NCBI GenBank assembly: GCA_028288705.1
Contig: JAQBNH010000016.1
Location: forward strand, 1 to 64,000
Reading direction: 5' to 3'
DNA length: 64,000 nucleotides
Origin: Ferruginibacter sp.
Lineage (GTDB): Bacteria; Bacteroidota; Bacteroidia; Chitinophagales; Chitinophagaceae
Position 1 is the stretch's first letter. Each line of letters begins with the position of its first letter. The translations under genes and the position numbers were made by a program. The notes under the pieces are model-generated. The model was not told the DNA's origin. It made no database searches and worked only from the letters and a program-made list of their open reading frames with translations. Shown piece after piece: positions 43,975-53,612 of this stretch.

Positions 43975-46086
43975 ATGAATATAATTCAGACACACCCGGT
44001 TAAAGAGCTTGGCTATAATTTCATTGATAAAAAATATATCCCGGAAAACTCAGACGAATATTACCTCCGGAATATCCAGAATAAATCAGGCACTACTTAC
44101 CGTGCGCTCACTACCTCAGAACTTGATACGCTGGTGCATAACCGCAACACCTCCGACAACTGGAACAACATCCTGGTGTCAGACAGCTTCGATCCTTCCC
44201 TGGTAAAAAATTGTAAGTTTTATGGGCTGGTGAGAATTGGTTTGCTTCAACCATATTATAAAGAATTTCATAACCTCCGCCTGCCCGTTGGTTTATACAA
44301 CAGCACCATTATTAGTTGTGATCTGGGTGATAATATCTGCATCGATAACGTCCATTATCTCAGTCATTATATTATCGAGAATGATGTGATGATCGCGAAT
44401 GTGAATGAACTTGCCAGTACCGACAATTCGAAATTTGGAAATGGCATTTTAAAAGAAGGTGAAATTGAAGCGGTGCGTACCTGGATAGAAGTATGTAATG
44501 AAAACGGTGGCCGCAGCATTTTGCCTTTTAATGGTATGTTGCCGGGAGATGCATTCCTTTGGAGTAAGTATCGGGCAGACGATATCCTGCTCGAAAAATT
44601 TAAACTTTTTACAGAAAAGAATTTTGATAAGAAACGAGGCTATTATGGGAAGATCGGCGAACGCACGGTAATAAAGAATTGCGGCATTTTAAAAGATGTC
44701 TGGATTGGTTCAGACGCTTATTTAAAAGGCGCCAACAAAATTAAGAACGTCACCATCAACAGCGATGCGGATCGTAAGTCACAGATCGGGGAAGGTTGTG
44801 AAATGGTGAACGGCATTGTGGGTTTCGGATGCAGGATTTTCTATGGCGTGAAAGCCGTACGGTTTGTGATGGCTTCGCATTCCCAATTGAAATATGGCGC
44901 CCGCCTGATCAATTCCTACCTTGGAAATAATTCTACCATTTCCTGTTGCGAAGTGTTGAATAGTTTGATCTATCCTTCGCATGAACAACACCACAACAAT
45001 TCGTTTTTATGTGCAGCGCTGGTAATGGGGCAAAGCAATATTGCCGCGGGTGCAACCATCGGCAGCAATCATAACAGTCGCAGTGCGGACGGGGAACTCA
45101 TTGCGGGACGTGGCTTCTGGCCTGGCCTCTGCGTGAGCCTTAAACACAATTCCAGGTTTGCATCATTCACCATTATAGCAAAAGGAGATTTTCCTGCCGA
45201 GCTGGATATTCCCATTCCGTTTTCGTTGGTCAGCAATGATGTGACGAATGATCAGCTGCTCGTGATGCCAGGCTATTGGTTTATGTACAACATGTACGCG
45301 CTGGAACGCAACGCCTGGAAATACCAGGATCGCGACAGGCGGACTGAAAAAATTCAGCAGATCGAATATGACTATCTCGCGCCGGATACGATCAATGAAA
45401 TATTTGATGCGCTGGAGAAGCTGCAGAAACTGGACGTGCGTGAAGACGGCTCTGCCCTTGTCTCGGGTTGGGAAAACAGCAAACGGGAAACGGTCATCAT
45501 CAAGGTTGCAGAAGCCATTGCATTGTTTAAAGAACTGGTTCAGTATTACGCAGTATTGTTGCTCGTTAAACAGGCAGAACAGTTCACTGGTTTTGATGAA
45601 TTCCATTCCTCACTTTCTGCGAAACTTAGTCGCAGCCACTGGATGAATATCGGGGGCCAGTTGATCAGGCGCTCCAGGATCCACAAATTGAAAGAAGATA
45701 TCCGCCATGATGTTATGAATAACTGGGATGATATTCACGAGTTTTATAAAGAACAGGGAAAAGCATACAGCCAGGATAAACTGGATCATGCTTATACCGG
45801 GCTTTTGGAAATACTCAGCATCAGTGGAAAGCAATTCACCCCGCAACTGTTTGAAAACTTATTAAACGAAGCTATCAGCACGCGCGAATGGATGTGTAAA
45901 GGAATCTACCAATCCAGGGCGAAAGATTACAGTAACCGTTTTCGTAAAATGGTGTACGATACCAATGAAGAGATGAACCGCGTTGTAGGAGCGCTGGAAG
46001 ACAACAGCTTCATCCAGGACCAGGCAAAGCAACTCGATGATTTTAAATCAACAGTGGCGGCATTAATAAAAAAGTTTAAAAACTAA
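43975..46086 (+). CDS. DUF4954 family protein with left-handed beta-helix
   Basis: A 703-residue protein. Residues ~230-375 show hexapeptide-type turns with alternating Val/Ile (VIKNCGILKDVWIGSDAYLKGA, then KNVTINSD, QIGEGCEMVNGIVGFGCRIFYG, AAGATIGSNHNSRSADGELIAG), as in acyl- and nucleotidyl-transferases with a left-handed beta-helix. The C-terminal ~220 residues are mostly helical. The family is common in Bacteroidota and has no assigned reaction. Its place after glmS hints at amino-sugar metabolism, but this is inference only. Confidence 0.85.
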   Translation: MNIIQTHPVKELGYNFIDKKYIPENSDEYYLRNIQNKSGTTYRALTTSELDTLVHNRNTSDNWNNILVSDSFDPSLVKNCKFYGLVRIGLLQPYYKEFHNLRLPVGLYNSTIISCDLGDNICIDNVHYLSHYIIENDVMIANVNELASTDNSKFGNGILKEGEIEAVRTWIEVCNENGGRSILPFNGMLPGDAFLWSKYRADDILLEKFKLFTEKNFDKKRGYYGKIGERTVIKNCGILKDVWIGSDAYLKGANKIKNVTINSDADRKSQIGEGCEMVNGIVGFGCRIFYGVKAVRFVMASHSQLKYGARLINSYLGNNSTISCCEVLNSLIYPSHEQHHNNSFLCAALVMGQSNIAAGATIGSNHNSRSADGELIAGRGFWPGLCVSLKHNSRFASFTIIAKGDFPAELDIPIPFSLVSNDVTNDQLLVMPGYWFMYNMYALERNAWKYQDRDRRTEKIQQIEYDYLAPDTINEIFDALEKLQKLDVREDGSALVSGWENSKRETVIIKVAEAIALFKELVQYYAVLLLVKQAEQFTGFDEFHSSLSAKLSRSHWMNIGGQLIRRSRIHKLKEDIRHDVMNNWDDIHEFYKEQGKAYSQDKLDHAYTGLLEILSISGKQFTPQLFENLLNEAISTREWMCKGIYQSRAKDYSNRFRKMVYDTNEEMNRVVGALEDNSFIQDQAKQLDDFKSTVAALIKKFKN

Positions 46087-46121
46087 CGCGCAGGATTTAC
46101 CTTTAGCAAAAATCCCCACCC

Positions 46122-47987
46122 GTGAACCGAAACAACAACAAAGTATTGCTATTAAGCCTGGCTTTGTTTTGTTGGTTGGTTAGTTCAGCTCAGCCCAAGC
46201 CAGTAACGCTGCAATTAAAGTGGTGGCACCAGTTCCAGTTCGCCGGCTATTATGCCGCAGACATCAAAGGTTTTTACGAAAGAGAAGGCATCCGGGTTAC
46301 CATAAAACCCGGCGACAAATATCATCCCCCGGTAAAAGAGTTGATGGATGGACATGCGGATTTTGCCGTAACCGGCTCGGATCTGATTGTGGATTTTTCA
46401 AATGGGAAGCCGATAAAAGTACTGGGCGTGATCTTCCAGCATTCACCTTACGTGATTCTTTCCCTCAAAAAAAATAACATTGTTTCCCCTTCTGATTTGC
46501 TGGGCAAAAAAATTATGGGTTCAACCGATCAGGGTTGGGTTCAGATCAAAGCACTGGCGTTAAATGAAGGCATTCCCCCCGATTCTATTCATGTGCAGGA
46601 TCATTCCTGGAACAACGATGACCTCATCAGCGGAAAAGTAGATGCGATGACCGGCTATAGTTCCGTAGAAGCTTATCAACTGCAGGAACGAGGCATTGAG
46701 ATTAACACTATGAGCCCGACCAATTACGGTATTGATTTTTACGGAGATGTCCTGTTCACCCTGAAGAAAACGGCTGATAAAAAATCTGATCTTACAGAAC
46801 GCTTTATGCGCGCGAGCTTCAAGGGATGGAATTATGCCATGCAACATCCGTCTGAAATGGCAGATTATATTTTAACGATGCCCGGCGTCAAAGAGCGGCA
46901 TGTTACAAAAGAAGCCTTGCTGTTTGAAGCAAAAGAAATGGAAAAGCTGATTCTTCCTCAGTTGATTGAAGTAGGACATATGAACTTGGGCCGCTGGAAT
47001 CATATCCTCGATTTCTACAAAAGACTGCACCTCATTCCACCACAACAAAGCCTCGATGGATTTATTTATGATGTAGAAAAGAATTCTTTCGATCGCTATC
47101 TGCGCAACAGCCTCTATGTGCTGGCGGCCTTGCTGGTTATTTTGCTCTTGTTATTCGCGTACGGCATTTCTTTAAAACGGGCGGTAAAAAACAGGACTGT
47201 CGAATTGGAGAATGAGATCCAGCAACGCAAAAAAAATGAACAGGAACTGGAAACCCTTTCAAGGGAATTGCAGTCGAAGAACAACGAGTTACAGCAGTTT
47301 GCCTATCTCACTTCGCATAACCTGCGCGCACCGGTGACGAACCTGATCAGCCTCGCAAAATTTTTTGATAAGAATAACCTGACAGAAAAGAACCATGTTT
47401 ATTTCAGTAAGATCGATTTCTGTATAACCAACCTGGACCAAATACTCAAAGACCTGAACGATATTTTATTCGTTAGAAAAGATGGAAAAGGTCCGATGCA
47501 ATTATTGGTTTTCGAAGAAGAACTGGCGAATGTGAAAAGTTCTATATCGGAGCAGATCGCTACATCTGGAGCAATGATCTATGATGATTTTTCCCTGGCA
47601 CCAGCGATCTATTACTCGCAAAAAACATTACACAGTATCCTGTTGAATTTACTTACGAATGCCATCAAGTACGCGCAGCCTGATCTCCCGCCGCGCATCA
47701 GTATTTCTTCACATGAAGAAAATGATTTTATCATCATTAAATTTTCTGATGAAGGTGTAGGTATCGATCTGGAAAAACACGGCAACAGGATTTTTAATTT
47801 ATACCAGCGTTTTCATGAAGAAATTGAAGGCAAAGGTTTGGGCTTATACCTGATTAAAACGCAGGTGGAAAAATTGGGAGGAAAAATTTTAATTGATAGT
47901 GCGGTCAATAAAGGGACTACATTTACGTTACATTTAAAAAAACAAATCCCTGATGAAAAACAGCCAAATGAAGATCTTATTGGTTGA
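46122..47987 (+). CDS. Hybrid sensor: NMT1/THI5-like substrate-binding domain fused to a histidine kinase
   Basis: A 621-residue protein. After a signal peptide (ending SSAQ), residues ~27-300 match the NMT1/THI5/SsuA-type periplasmic binding fold: LKWWHQFQFAGYYAADIKGFYEREGI, then HADFAVTGSDLIVDFSNGKPIKVLGVIFQHSPY split by conserved loops. A transmembrane helix (about 328-347) and coiled coil lead to a HisKA domain with His399 in TSHNLRAPVTNL, and an ATPase domain (LLNLLTNAIKYA, FSDEGVGID, GLGLYLIKTQVEKLGG). It probably senses a small ligand such as a pyrimidine or amine. A receiver gene overlaps its end. Confidence 0.9.
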   Translation: MNRNNNKVLLLSLALFCWLVSSAQPKPVTLQLKWWHQFQFAGYYAADIKGFYEREGIRVTIKPGDKYHPPVKELMDGHADFAVTGSDLIVDFSNGKPIKVLGVIFQHSPYVILSLKKNNIVSPSDLLGKKIMGSTDQGWVQIKALALNEGIPPDSIHVQDHSWNNDDLISGKVDAMTGYSSVEAYQLQERGIEINTMSPTNYGIDFYGDVLFTLKKTADKKSDLTERFMRASFKGWNYAMQHPSEMADYILTMPGVKERHVTKEALLFEAKEMEKLILPQLIEVGHMNLGRWNHILDFYKRLHLIPPQQSLDGFIYDVEKNSFDRYLRNSLYVLAALLVILLLLFAYGISLKRAVKNRTVELENEIQQRKKNEQELETLSRELQSKNNELQQFAYLTSHNLRAPVTNLISLAKFFDKNNLTEKNHVYFSKIDFCITNLDQILKDLNDILFVRKDGKGPMQLLVFEEELANVKSSISEQIATSGAMIYDDFSLAPAIYYSQKTLHSILLNLLTNAIKYAQPDLPPRISISSHEENDFIIIKFSDEGVGIDLEKHGNRIFNLYQRFHEEIEGKGLGLYLIKTQVEKLGGKILIDSAVNKGTTFTLHLKKQIPDEKQPNEDLIG

Positions 47988-48354
47988 TGACGATGATATA
48001 AATAATTTTCTTACCAAGGAAATTTTATCCCTGCAGGAAACGGCACCGAATATAACCGCGCATCTTTTTGTAACGGATGCTTTAAAATTCCTGGACGACG
48101 CCCGGCGGAATAATCAACCTTTCCCGGAAGTAATATTAGTTGATATCAATATGCCCATCAGGAATGGCTGGGATTTTTTAGACGCCTTTGAAAAGATCGA
48201 TCCCGAAGCGCGAAAACATACCAGGCTTTACCTGTACACCTCTTCCGTTTACTACAAAGACATTGATAAAGCAAAGGAATATTCATCCGTACGTAACGTG
48301 TTCTCCAAACCGCTCACGGACGAAATGCTGAAAGAAATTATGACTGATCAATAA
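47953..48354 (+). CDS. Single-domain response regulator (CheY-like)
   Basis: A 133-residue receiver. LLVDDDDINNFL has the acidic residues, VILVDINMPIRNGWDFLD the phosphoacceptor Asp, LYTSSVYYKD the Thr/Ser switch and VFSKPLT the Lys. No output domain is present. The first ATG overlaps the kinase gene by 35 bases; an ATG at 47968 (MKILLVDDDD) would shorten the overlap and is equally plausible. Cotranslation with the NMT1-like kinase makes the two a cognate pair. Confidence 0.9.
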   Translation: MKNSQMKILLVDDDDINNFLTKEILSLQETAPNITAHLFVTDALKFLDDARRNNQPFPEVILVDINMPIRNGWDFLDAFEKIDPEARKHTRLYLYTSSVYYKDIDKAKEYSSVRNVFSKPLTDEMLKEIMTDQ

Positions 48355-48760
48355 ACCAGGCAAGTGCCAGTTCGTATCCCTTTAGTCCAAGGCCACTGAT
48401 CACGCCTTTCGCCTTCGCAGATACATGCGATAACTTCCTGAATTCTTCCCTGCCAAAAATATTAGAAATATGTACTTCCAGCACCGGGGTTTTGATGGCG
48501 GCGATCGCATCCCCAATGGCAACAGAAGTATGCGTATATCCGCCGGGATTTAAAATGATGCCGTCGAAACTAAAACCCGTCCGCTGCAACTCATCAATAA
48601 TCTCTCCCTCAATATTGCTCTGAAAATATTCCAGGTCAACGGCAGGAAATGTTGTTTTCAGTTGCTGAAAAAACTGTTCAAAAGATTCGTTGCCATAAAT
48701 ATCCACTTCTCTTGTTCCCAGCAGGTTGAGATTTGGCCCGTTGATGATCGCGATTTTCAT
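48338..48760 (-). CDS. aroQ: Type II 3-dehydroquinate dehydratase
   Basis: A 140-residue dodecameric-type enzyme. INGPNLNLLGTREVDIYG carries the catalytic loop with the conserved Arg and Tyr, IILNPGGYTHTSVAIGDAI the Asn-Pro-Gly substrate loop, and EVHISNIFGREEFR the His-Ile-Ser motif. It dehydrates 3-dehydroquinate in the shikimate pathway. It lies five bases after carA and is probably cotranscribed; its end overlaps the convergent receiver gene by 17 bases. Confidence 0.95.
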   Translation of the reverse strand: MKIAIINGPNLNLLGTREVDIYGNESFEQFFQQLKTTFPAVDLEYFQSNIEGEIIDELQRTGFSFDGIILNPGGYTHTSVAIGDAIAAIKTPVLEVHISNIFGREEFRKLSHVSAKAKGVISGLGLKGYELALAWFIDQS

Positions 48761-48765
48761 AAGCG

Positions 48766-49869
48766 TTAAGATTGCATCATTTGAACAAATTCATCAAAAA
48801 GGTAACGGCTGTCATGCGGCCCCGGCGTGGATTCCGGGTGATATTGTACAGAAAAGGCATTTTTATTCCTGATGCGGATGCCTTCGATGCTGTTATCATT
48901 CAGGTTGACATGGGTGATCTCGATGTTATCATTGGATTCCACTGCTTCCGGTTCAATACCAAAGCCATGATTTTGTGTGGTGATCTCGCTTTTCCCTGTA
49001 ACCACATTTTTTACCGGGTGATTTAAGCCGCGATGCCCGTGATGCATTTTAAATGTTGGGATATCGTTGGCCAAAGCGAGCAATTGATGACCAAGGCAAA
49101 TGCCAAACAGCGGTTTGTCTGCCGCAAGAATATCTTTTACGGTTTTGATCGCATAATCCATCGGCGCAGGATCACCAGGTCCGTTGCTCACGAAATATCC
49201 TTTGGGGTTAAATCGCTCCAGTTCCGCGAAGGGTGTTTTGGCGTTGAACACTTTTACATAAGCACCTCTTTCCACCAGGCAGTGGAGGATATTTTTCTTT
49301 ACACCAAAATCCAGTACCGCCACACGCAATTCGCTTTTTTCGTCACCAAGCGTATATGATTGATCCGTGCTTACTACAGATGCCAGCTCCAGCCCGTTCA
49401 TGGAAGGAACCTCTTGTAATTGCTGTATCAGTACATTCACATCCGTTTCTTCAGAAGAGATGATACAATTCATGGCACCTTTCGTACGTACATGCTGCAC
49501 CAGCGCACGTGTATCTACCCCATCAATGGCGACAACGCCTTCTTTCTCAAAATATTCCTGCAGGGAATTCCCGGCCATGAACCGGCTGTACTTTTCTTCC
49601 AGATTTCTGCCGATAACGGCTTTCACTTTCACACCATCACTCTCCACGTCTGCTGATTTAACACCGTAGTTCCCGGTATGTACGCTATTCATAATGATCA
49701 CCTGTCCATAGTAACTCGGATCAGTAAACACTTCCTGGTAGCCTGTCATCCCGGTATTAAAGCAAATCTCACCGGTAGCCGTTCCTGTTTTACCAAATGC
49801 ATGTCCTTCAATAACGGTCCCATCTTCCAGGATCAATAGCGCGGTTTTCTTCTGTTGGTTAAGCATCAT
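48766..49869 (-). CDS. carA: Carbamoyl-phosphate synthase small subunit
   Basis: A 367-residue glutamine amidotransferase subunit. The N-terminal CarA-specific domain (LLILEDGTVIEGHAFG, NTGMTGYQEVFTDPSYYGQ, VVAIDGVDTRALV) is followed by a class I amidotransferase domain with the nucleophile in GICLGHQLLALA and the His-Glu pair in VQYHPESTPGPHD. It releases ammonia for carbamoyl phosphate made by CarB, which is not in this window. The start at 49869 gives MMLNQQKK; the second Met is equally possible. Confidence 0.95.
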   Translation of the reverse strand: MMLNQQKKTALLILEDGTVIEGHAFGKTGTATGEICFNTGMTGYQEVFTDPSYYGQVIIMNSVHTGNYGVKSADVESDGVKVKAVIGRNLEEKYSRFMAGNSLQEYFEKEGVVAIDGVDTRALVQHVRTKGAMNCIISSEETDVNVLIQQLQEVPSMNGLELASVVSTDQSYTLGDEKSELRVAVLDFGVKKNILHCLVERGAYVKVFNAKTPFAELERFNPKGYFVSNGPGDPAPMDYAIKTVKDILAADKPLFGICLGHQLLALANDIPTFKMHHGHRGLNHPVKNVVTGKSEITTQNHGFGIEPEAVESNDNIEITHVNLNDNSIEGIRIRNKNAFSVQYHPESTPGPHDSRYLFDEFVQMMQS

Positions 49870-49927
49870 GCTGCGAATATTTTTGCAAAGGAAAACAAAT
49901 GTGGTTAGTTTTCTCCAAATAATTATA

Positions 49928-49955
49928 TAAAAAAAGCCCCGGTAAAAACCGGGGC
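49928..49955 (-). terminator. Rho-independent terminator of the infA-rplQ operon
   Basis: On the minus strand a perfect 8-bp GC-rich stem (GCCCCGGT/ACCGGGGC) with a 4-base loop is followed by seven or more T residues. It lies about 25 bases after rplQ and before carA. Confidence 0.93.
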
Positions 49956-49979
49956 CATATAAAACTTACGCTTTTAAGA

Positions 49980-50513
49980 TTATGCTTCTGCTTTTTCTTC
50001 AGTAGCTGTATCAGTTGAAGCTTGTTCCGTTGTTGTTTCTTCAGTTGCTTCAGCAGCATCTGTTTTCTTTTTAGCTCCACCGGCACGACGTGTTTTCTTA
50101 GCAGGTTCAGCAGCAGTTGCTACAGTTTTGCCATAAACATCGTTGAAATCTACCAGTTCGATCATTGCGATCTCTGCATTATCACCAACACGTGCACCTA
50201 ATTTGATGATACGTGTGTAACCACCCGGGCGGCCGGCTACTTTTGGAGCAACTACCGTAAACAGTTCTTTTACTGCTGCTTTATCGTTCAGGTAACTGAA
50301 TACGATACGGTGGTTGTGCATGATCAGCTCTTTAGATTCAGTAGCTTTTGTTTTGGTGATCAGTGGCTCGATGTAAGTACGCAATGCTTTTGCTTTAGCC
50401 AAAGTTGTAGTGATCCTTTTGTAAGTGATCAGCTGGCAACCCAGGTTCATCAAAAGGGCTTTGCGGTGAGACGCTGTTCTGCTTAAATTGTTGTTCTTGT
50501 TTCCGTGACGCAT
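49980..50513 (-). CDS. rplQ: 50S ribosomal protein L17 (bL17) with C-terminal extension
   Basis: A 177-residue protein. [29 protein letters not shown] is the universal N-terminus (split here as [20 protein letters not shown] plus MNLGCQLI), and [25 protein letters not shown] the core's end. The core of about 120 residues is followed by a low-complexity Ala/Glu/Thr/Lys tail of about 50 residues, common in Bacteroidota L17. It is the last gene of the operon, before the terminator. Confidence 0.97.
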   Translation of the reverse strand: MRHGNKNNNLSRTASHRKALLMNLGCQLITYKRITTTLAKAKALRTYIEPLITKTKATESKELIMHNHRIVFSYLNDKAAVKELFTVVAPKVAGRPGGYTRIIKLGARVGDNAEIAMIELVDFNDVYGKTVATAAEPAKKTRRAGGAKKKTDAAEATEETTTEQASTDTATEEKAEA

Positions 50514-50602
50514 GACGTTGTTTGTTTAATTTTCATCTGTACCGTGTCAGGATTTACAGACTACTTATGATTAATATACCGATTGGTAATTGTTAGACTT
50601 GA

Positions 50603-51598
50603 TTACTCGTCATCCAGTTTCAGTTTGCTCAGATCCATTCCGAAGCTCAGGCCTCTTTCGTGCAAAACCTGGTCGATTTCGCTTAAAGACTTCTGACCGA
50701 AATTCCTGAATTTCATCAGGTCTTCCTGTTCGTATTGAACCAACTCGCTCAATGAATTGATCTTTGCAGCTTTCAGGCAATTGAACGCACGTACAGAAAG
50801 GTCTAAATCTTCCAGTGGTGTTTTCAACATTTTGCGCAGTTGCAAAGTTTGTTCATCAACCAGGTCTTCTTTTTTATCTTCTTTGGTATCGAACGTGATG
50901 TTTTCATCAGTGATGATCATCAAATGCTGGATCAAAATACGGCTGGCTTGTTTCACGGCTTCTTCCGGGTGAATGGTACCATCGGTAACCACGTCCATGA
51001 TCAGTTTTTCAAAATCCGTGCGTTGCTCAACCCTTGTATTTTCGATCAGGTATTTTACATTCTTGATCGGCGTATAGATCGCATCAACAGGGATATAACC
51101 AAAGTGTGAACTTTTTTCTTTGTGCTCTTCTGCAGGAACATAACCACGGCCTTTACCGATTGTAAGTTCGATGTCCAGTTTCGCGCTGTTATCCAGCGTA
51201 CAGATCAGCAATTCAGGATTCATTACTTCAAATGCAGGAGAAGCTTCGCCAATCATGCCAGCAGTGAATTCTGTTTTATTTTTGATAGAAAGCGTAACTT
51301 TTTCTGTGTTTACGTCATGATCAACTTTCACTTTAAAGCGAACCTGCTTCAGGTTAAGGATCATTTCCGTAACGTCTTCTGTAACACCTTTGATGGTAGC
51401 AAATTCATGATCTGCTCCGGCGATGTTGATACCAACGATTGCATAACCTTCCAAAGAATTCAGCAATACCCTGCGCAAGGCATTACCAATGGTTACACCA
51501 TATCCTGGTTCCAGTGGACGAAATTCAAATTGTGCTTCAAAGTCTGTTGCTTTCTGAAGAACAATTTTATCGGGTTTAACAAAATTAAAAATGGCCAT
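50603..51598 (-). CDS. rpoA: DNA-directed RNA polymerase subunit alpha
   Basis: A 331-residue alpha subunit. FRPLEPGYGVTIGNALRRVLLNSLEGYA is the N-terminal dimerisation domain signature in two adjacent pieces, and the C-terminal domain (LSVRAFNCLKAAKINSLSELV, FRNFGQKSLSEI) binds upstream DNA and activators. It lies between rpsD and rplQ, the usual order. Spacing to rpsD is about 110 bases. Confidence 0.98.
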   Translation of the reverse strand: MAIFNFVKPDKIVLQKATDFEAQFEFRPLEPGYGVTIGNALRRVLLNSLEGYAIVGINIAGADHEFATIKGVTEDVTEMILNLKQVRFKVKVDHDVNTEKVTLSIKNKTEFTAGMIGEASPAFEVMNPELLICTLDNSAKLDIELTIGKGRGYVPAEEHKEKSSHFGYIPVDAIYTPIKNVKYLIENTRVEQRTDFEKLIMDVVTDGTIHPEEAVKQASRILIQHLMIITDENITFDTKEDKKEDLVDEQTLQLRKMLKTPLEDLDLSVRAFNCLKAAKINSLSELVQYEQEDLMKFRNFGQKSLSEIDQVLHERGLSFGMDLSKLKLDDE

Positions 51599-51709
51599 TT
51601 GTATTTTGTTGTTTTAATTTAAATGTTTTTGTTACCGGCCGTTGCAAATCTTTCAACTGCATTGGCGTCGCACTCTTGTACCGGGAATCAATATTCACCG
51701 GACTTCAGC

Positions 51710-52315
51710 TTACTTACTGTACAATTCCACGATCAGTTGCTCCTTGATATTCTCAGGAACACTTTCTCTTTCAGGGTAAGTGATAAAAGTACCTTTCATT
51801 TCGCTTTCGCTCCAGTCAACCCAGCTAAATTTAGGGTTTTTACCGCGAAGGTTACCTGTGATAGAAGTGTTTGCAGCGCTTTTGTTTTTCAGGCTTATTA
51901 CATCACCTGGCTTACAGCTGTAAGAAGGAATGTTCATCACATCACCGTTAACAGTGATATGCTTATGGCTAACCAACTGGCGTGCACCCTGGCGGCTGAT
52001 AGAAATACCCATTCTGAAAACGGTATTATCCAAACGTGCTTCCAGTAATTTGATCAGGTTTTCACCTGTTACACCTTTCTTACGGCTGGCTTCATCAAAT
52101 GTTTTGCGGAATTGTTTTTCCAGCAAACCATAAGTGTATTTTGCTTTTTGCTTTTCTTTTAACTGTAATGCATACTCGCCAAGTGTTTTACGCTTGCGCT
52201 GTGCACCATGCTGGCCGGGAGGGTTGCTGTTTTTTGTCAGCCATTTGCCATTACCGGTAATTGGTTCTCCGAAAATCCTGGAGATCTTTGTTTTGGGGCC
52301 TGTATAACGTGCCAT
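51710..52315 (-). CDS. rpsD: 30S ribosomal protein S4 (uS4)
   Basis: A 201-residue protein. MARYTGPKTKISRIFGEPI is a Bacteroidota-type S4 N-terminus without zinc-binding cysteines; LEARLDNTVFRMGISISRQGARQLVSHKHITVNG is the S4 RNA-binding domain. It nucleates assembly of the 30S 5' domain. Order rpsK-rpsD-rpoA-rplQ is preserved. Confidence 0.98.
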   Translation of the reverse strand: MARYTGPKTKISRIFGEPITGNGKWLTKNSNPPGQHGAQRKRKTLGEYALQLKEKQKAKYTYGLLEKQFRKTFDEASRKKGVTGENLIKLLEARLDNTVFRMGISISRQGARQLVSHKHITVNGDVMNIPSYSCKPGDVISLKNKSAANTSITGNLRGKNPKFSWVDWSESEMKGTFITYPERESVPENIKEQLIVELYSK

Positions 52316-52446
52316 AATTGTAGTGTGGTCTTTTAGTGTCGGTGCATCATTATAAAGACCTTTTAAAATGAATGCTGCACCCGGTTATTAAAATATATTA
52401 TTGGTTAACAGTAAAACCGGGAAGCTTGTCCCGGTAATATTATTAA

Positions 52447-52857
52447 TTAAACTCTTCTCTTTTTTGGAGGACGACAACCGTTGTGTGGTAAAGGTGTAAC
52501 ATCTTTGATCGTTGCTACTTCGATACCGTTTTGTGATAAAGAACGGATCGCACCTTCACGGCCGCTACCTGGTCCTTTTACAAATACGTCTACTCTTTTC
52601 AAACCTGCATCCAATGCAACTTTCGCAGCATCAGCAGCAGCCATTTGCGCAGCGTATGGTGTATTTTTCTTACTTCCTTTAAAACCCATTTTACCTGCAG
52701 AAGACCATGAAATAACCTGGCCTTGCTTATTGGTTAAACTGATGATCAGGTTGTTGAAACTTGCAACAATATGCGCATCTCCGTGCGTTTCTACTTTTAC
52801 TACTCTTTTCTTAGCAGCGGCTTTACCGCCTTGCTTGCCACCTTGTGCTTTAGCCAT
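52447..52857 (-). CDS. rpsK: 30S ribosomal protein S11 (uS11)
   Basis: A 136-residue protein. [34 protein letters not shown] (in two pieces) and [13 protein letters not shown], with the C-terminal [18 protein letters not shown], are S11 signatures. The N-terminus is extended by about 12 Lys/Gly/Ala-rich residues. It sits on the 30S platform. A 131-base gap separates it from rpsD. Confidence 0.98.
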   Translation of the reverse strand: MAKAQGGKQGGKAAAKKRVVKVETHGDAHIVASFNNLIISLTNKQGQVISWSSAGKMGFKGSKKNTPYAAQMAAADAAKVALDAGLKRVDVFVKGPGSGREGAIRSLSQNGIEVATIKDVTPLPHNGCRPPKKRRV

Positions 52858-53013
52858 AATTTAAATATAGGTAATCGTTAATAAAAAATTTCCACCCTTG
52901 CGGGCAGAACCGAAACAACCCTCCTGCGGACTTACGCGATCCGGCGTTGTAACGAAGAAAACAAGTCTGTATAAATACAGATACCGGGTACATTCACCCG
53001 GCATCCGACTTTA

Positions 53014-53394
53014 TTATTTTTTAGCCACTTTCTTCTTACCGGCAACTGTTTTACGCTTACCTTTTCTTGTACGGCTGTTGGTACGGGTGCGCTGACCACG
53101 AACCGGCAAACCTTTACGGTGACGTAAACCACGGTAACATGCGATATCCAGCAAACGCTTGATGTTCATCTGCGTTTCACTGCGCAAAGCACCTTCAGTT
53201 TTGAACTCATTGTTGATCACATTACGGATGGCAGTTTGCTCATCATCATTCCACTGGTTCACTTTCTTGTTAACGTCAATACCTGCTTTATCAAGGATAT
53301 AAACAGCCGTTGAACGCCCGATTCCGTAAATGTAAGTCAGGCCAATTTCGCCTCTTTTATTTTTTGGTAAATCTATACCGGCAATACGCGCCAT
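53014..53394 (-). CDS. rpsM: 30S ribosomal protein S13 (uS13)
   Basis: A 126-residue protein. [26 protein letters not shown] begins it (given here as family start) and [25 protein letters not shown] is the C-terminal rRNA-binding signature. It contacts L5 at the subunit interface. It is preceded by rpmJ and followed by rpsK, with a gap of about 155 bases. Confidence 0.98.
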   Translation of the reverse strand: MARIAGIDLPKNKRGEIGLTYIYGIGRSTAVYILDKAGIDVNKKVNQWNDDEQTAIRNVINNEFKTEGALRSETQMNIKRLLDIACYRGLRHRKGLPVRGQRTRTNSRTRKGKRKTVAGKKKVAKK

Positions 53395-53435
53395 AAGAAT
53401 TATTAATTATGAATTATCAATTTGAATTTACAACC

Positions 53436-53552
53436 TTACCCTTGTTTTTGCTTAAAACGAGGATTCTTTTTGTTGATGACATACAGACGGCCTTTTCTTC
53501 TCACGATCTTACAGTCTGCGCTGCGTTTTTTAATTGAAGCTCTTACCTTCAT
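53436..53552 (-). CDS. rpmJ: 50S ribosomal protein L36 (bL36)
   Basis: A 38-residue protein read from the ATG at 53552. [11 protein letters not shown] is the invariant start, followed by the Cys-containing [14 protein letters not shown] and NPRFKQKQG end. Only the first of the zinc-binding cysteines is present (the Cys-minus form), as in many Bacteroidota. It lies between infA and rpsM, its standard place. Confidence 0.95.
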   Translation of the reverse strand: MKVRASIKKRSADCKIVRRKGRLYVINKKNPRFKQKQG

Positions 53553-53612
53553 TTTATTGGTTTTTATCTATTTGCTAATGGCTACCAACAAATGCCGGCA
53601 GCCTGGTTAAAT

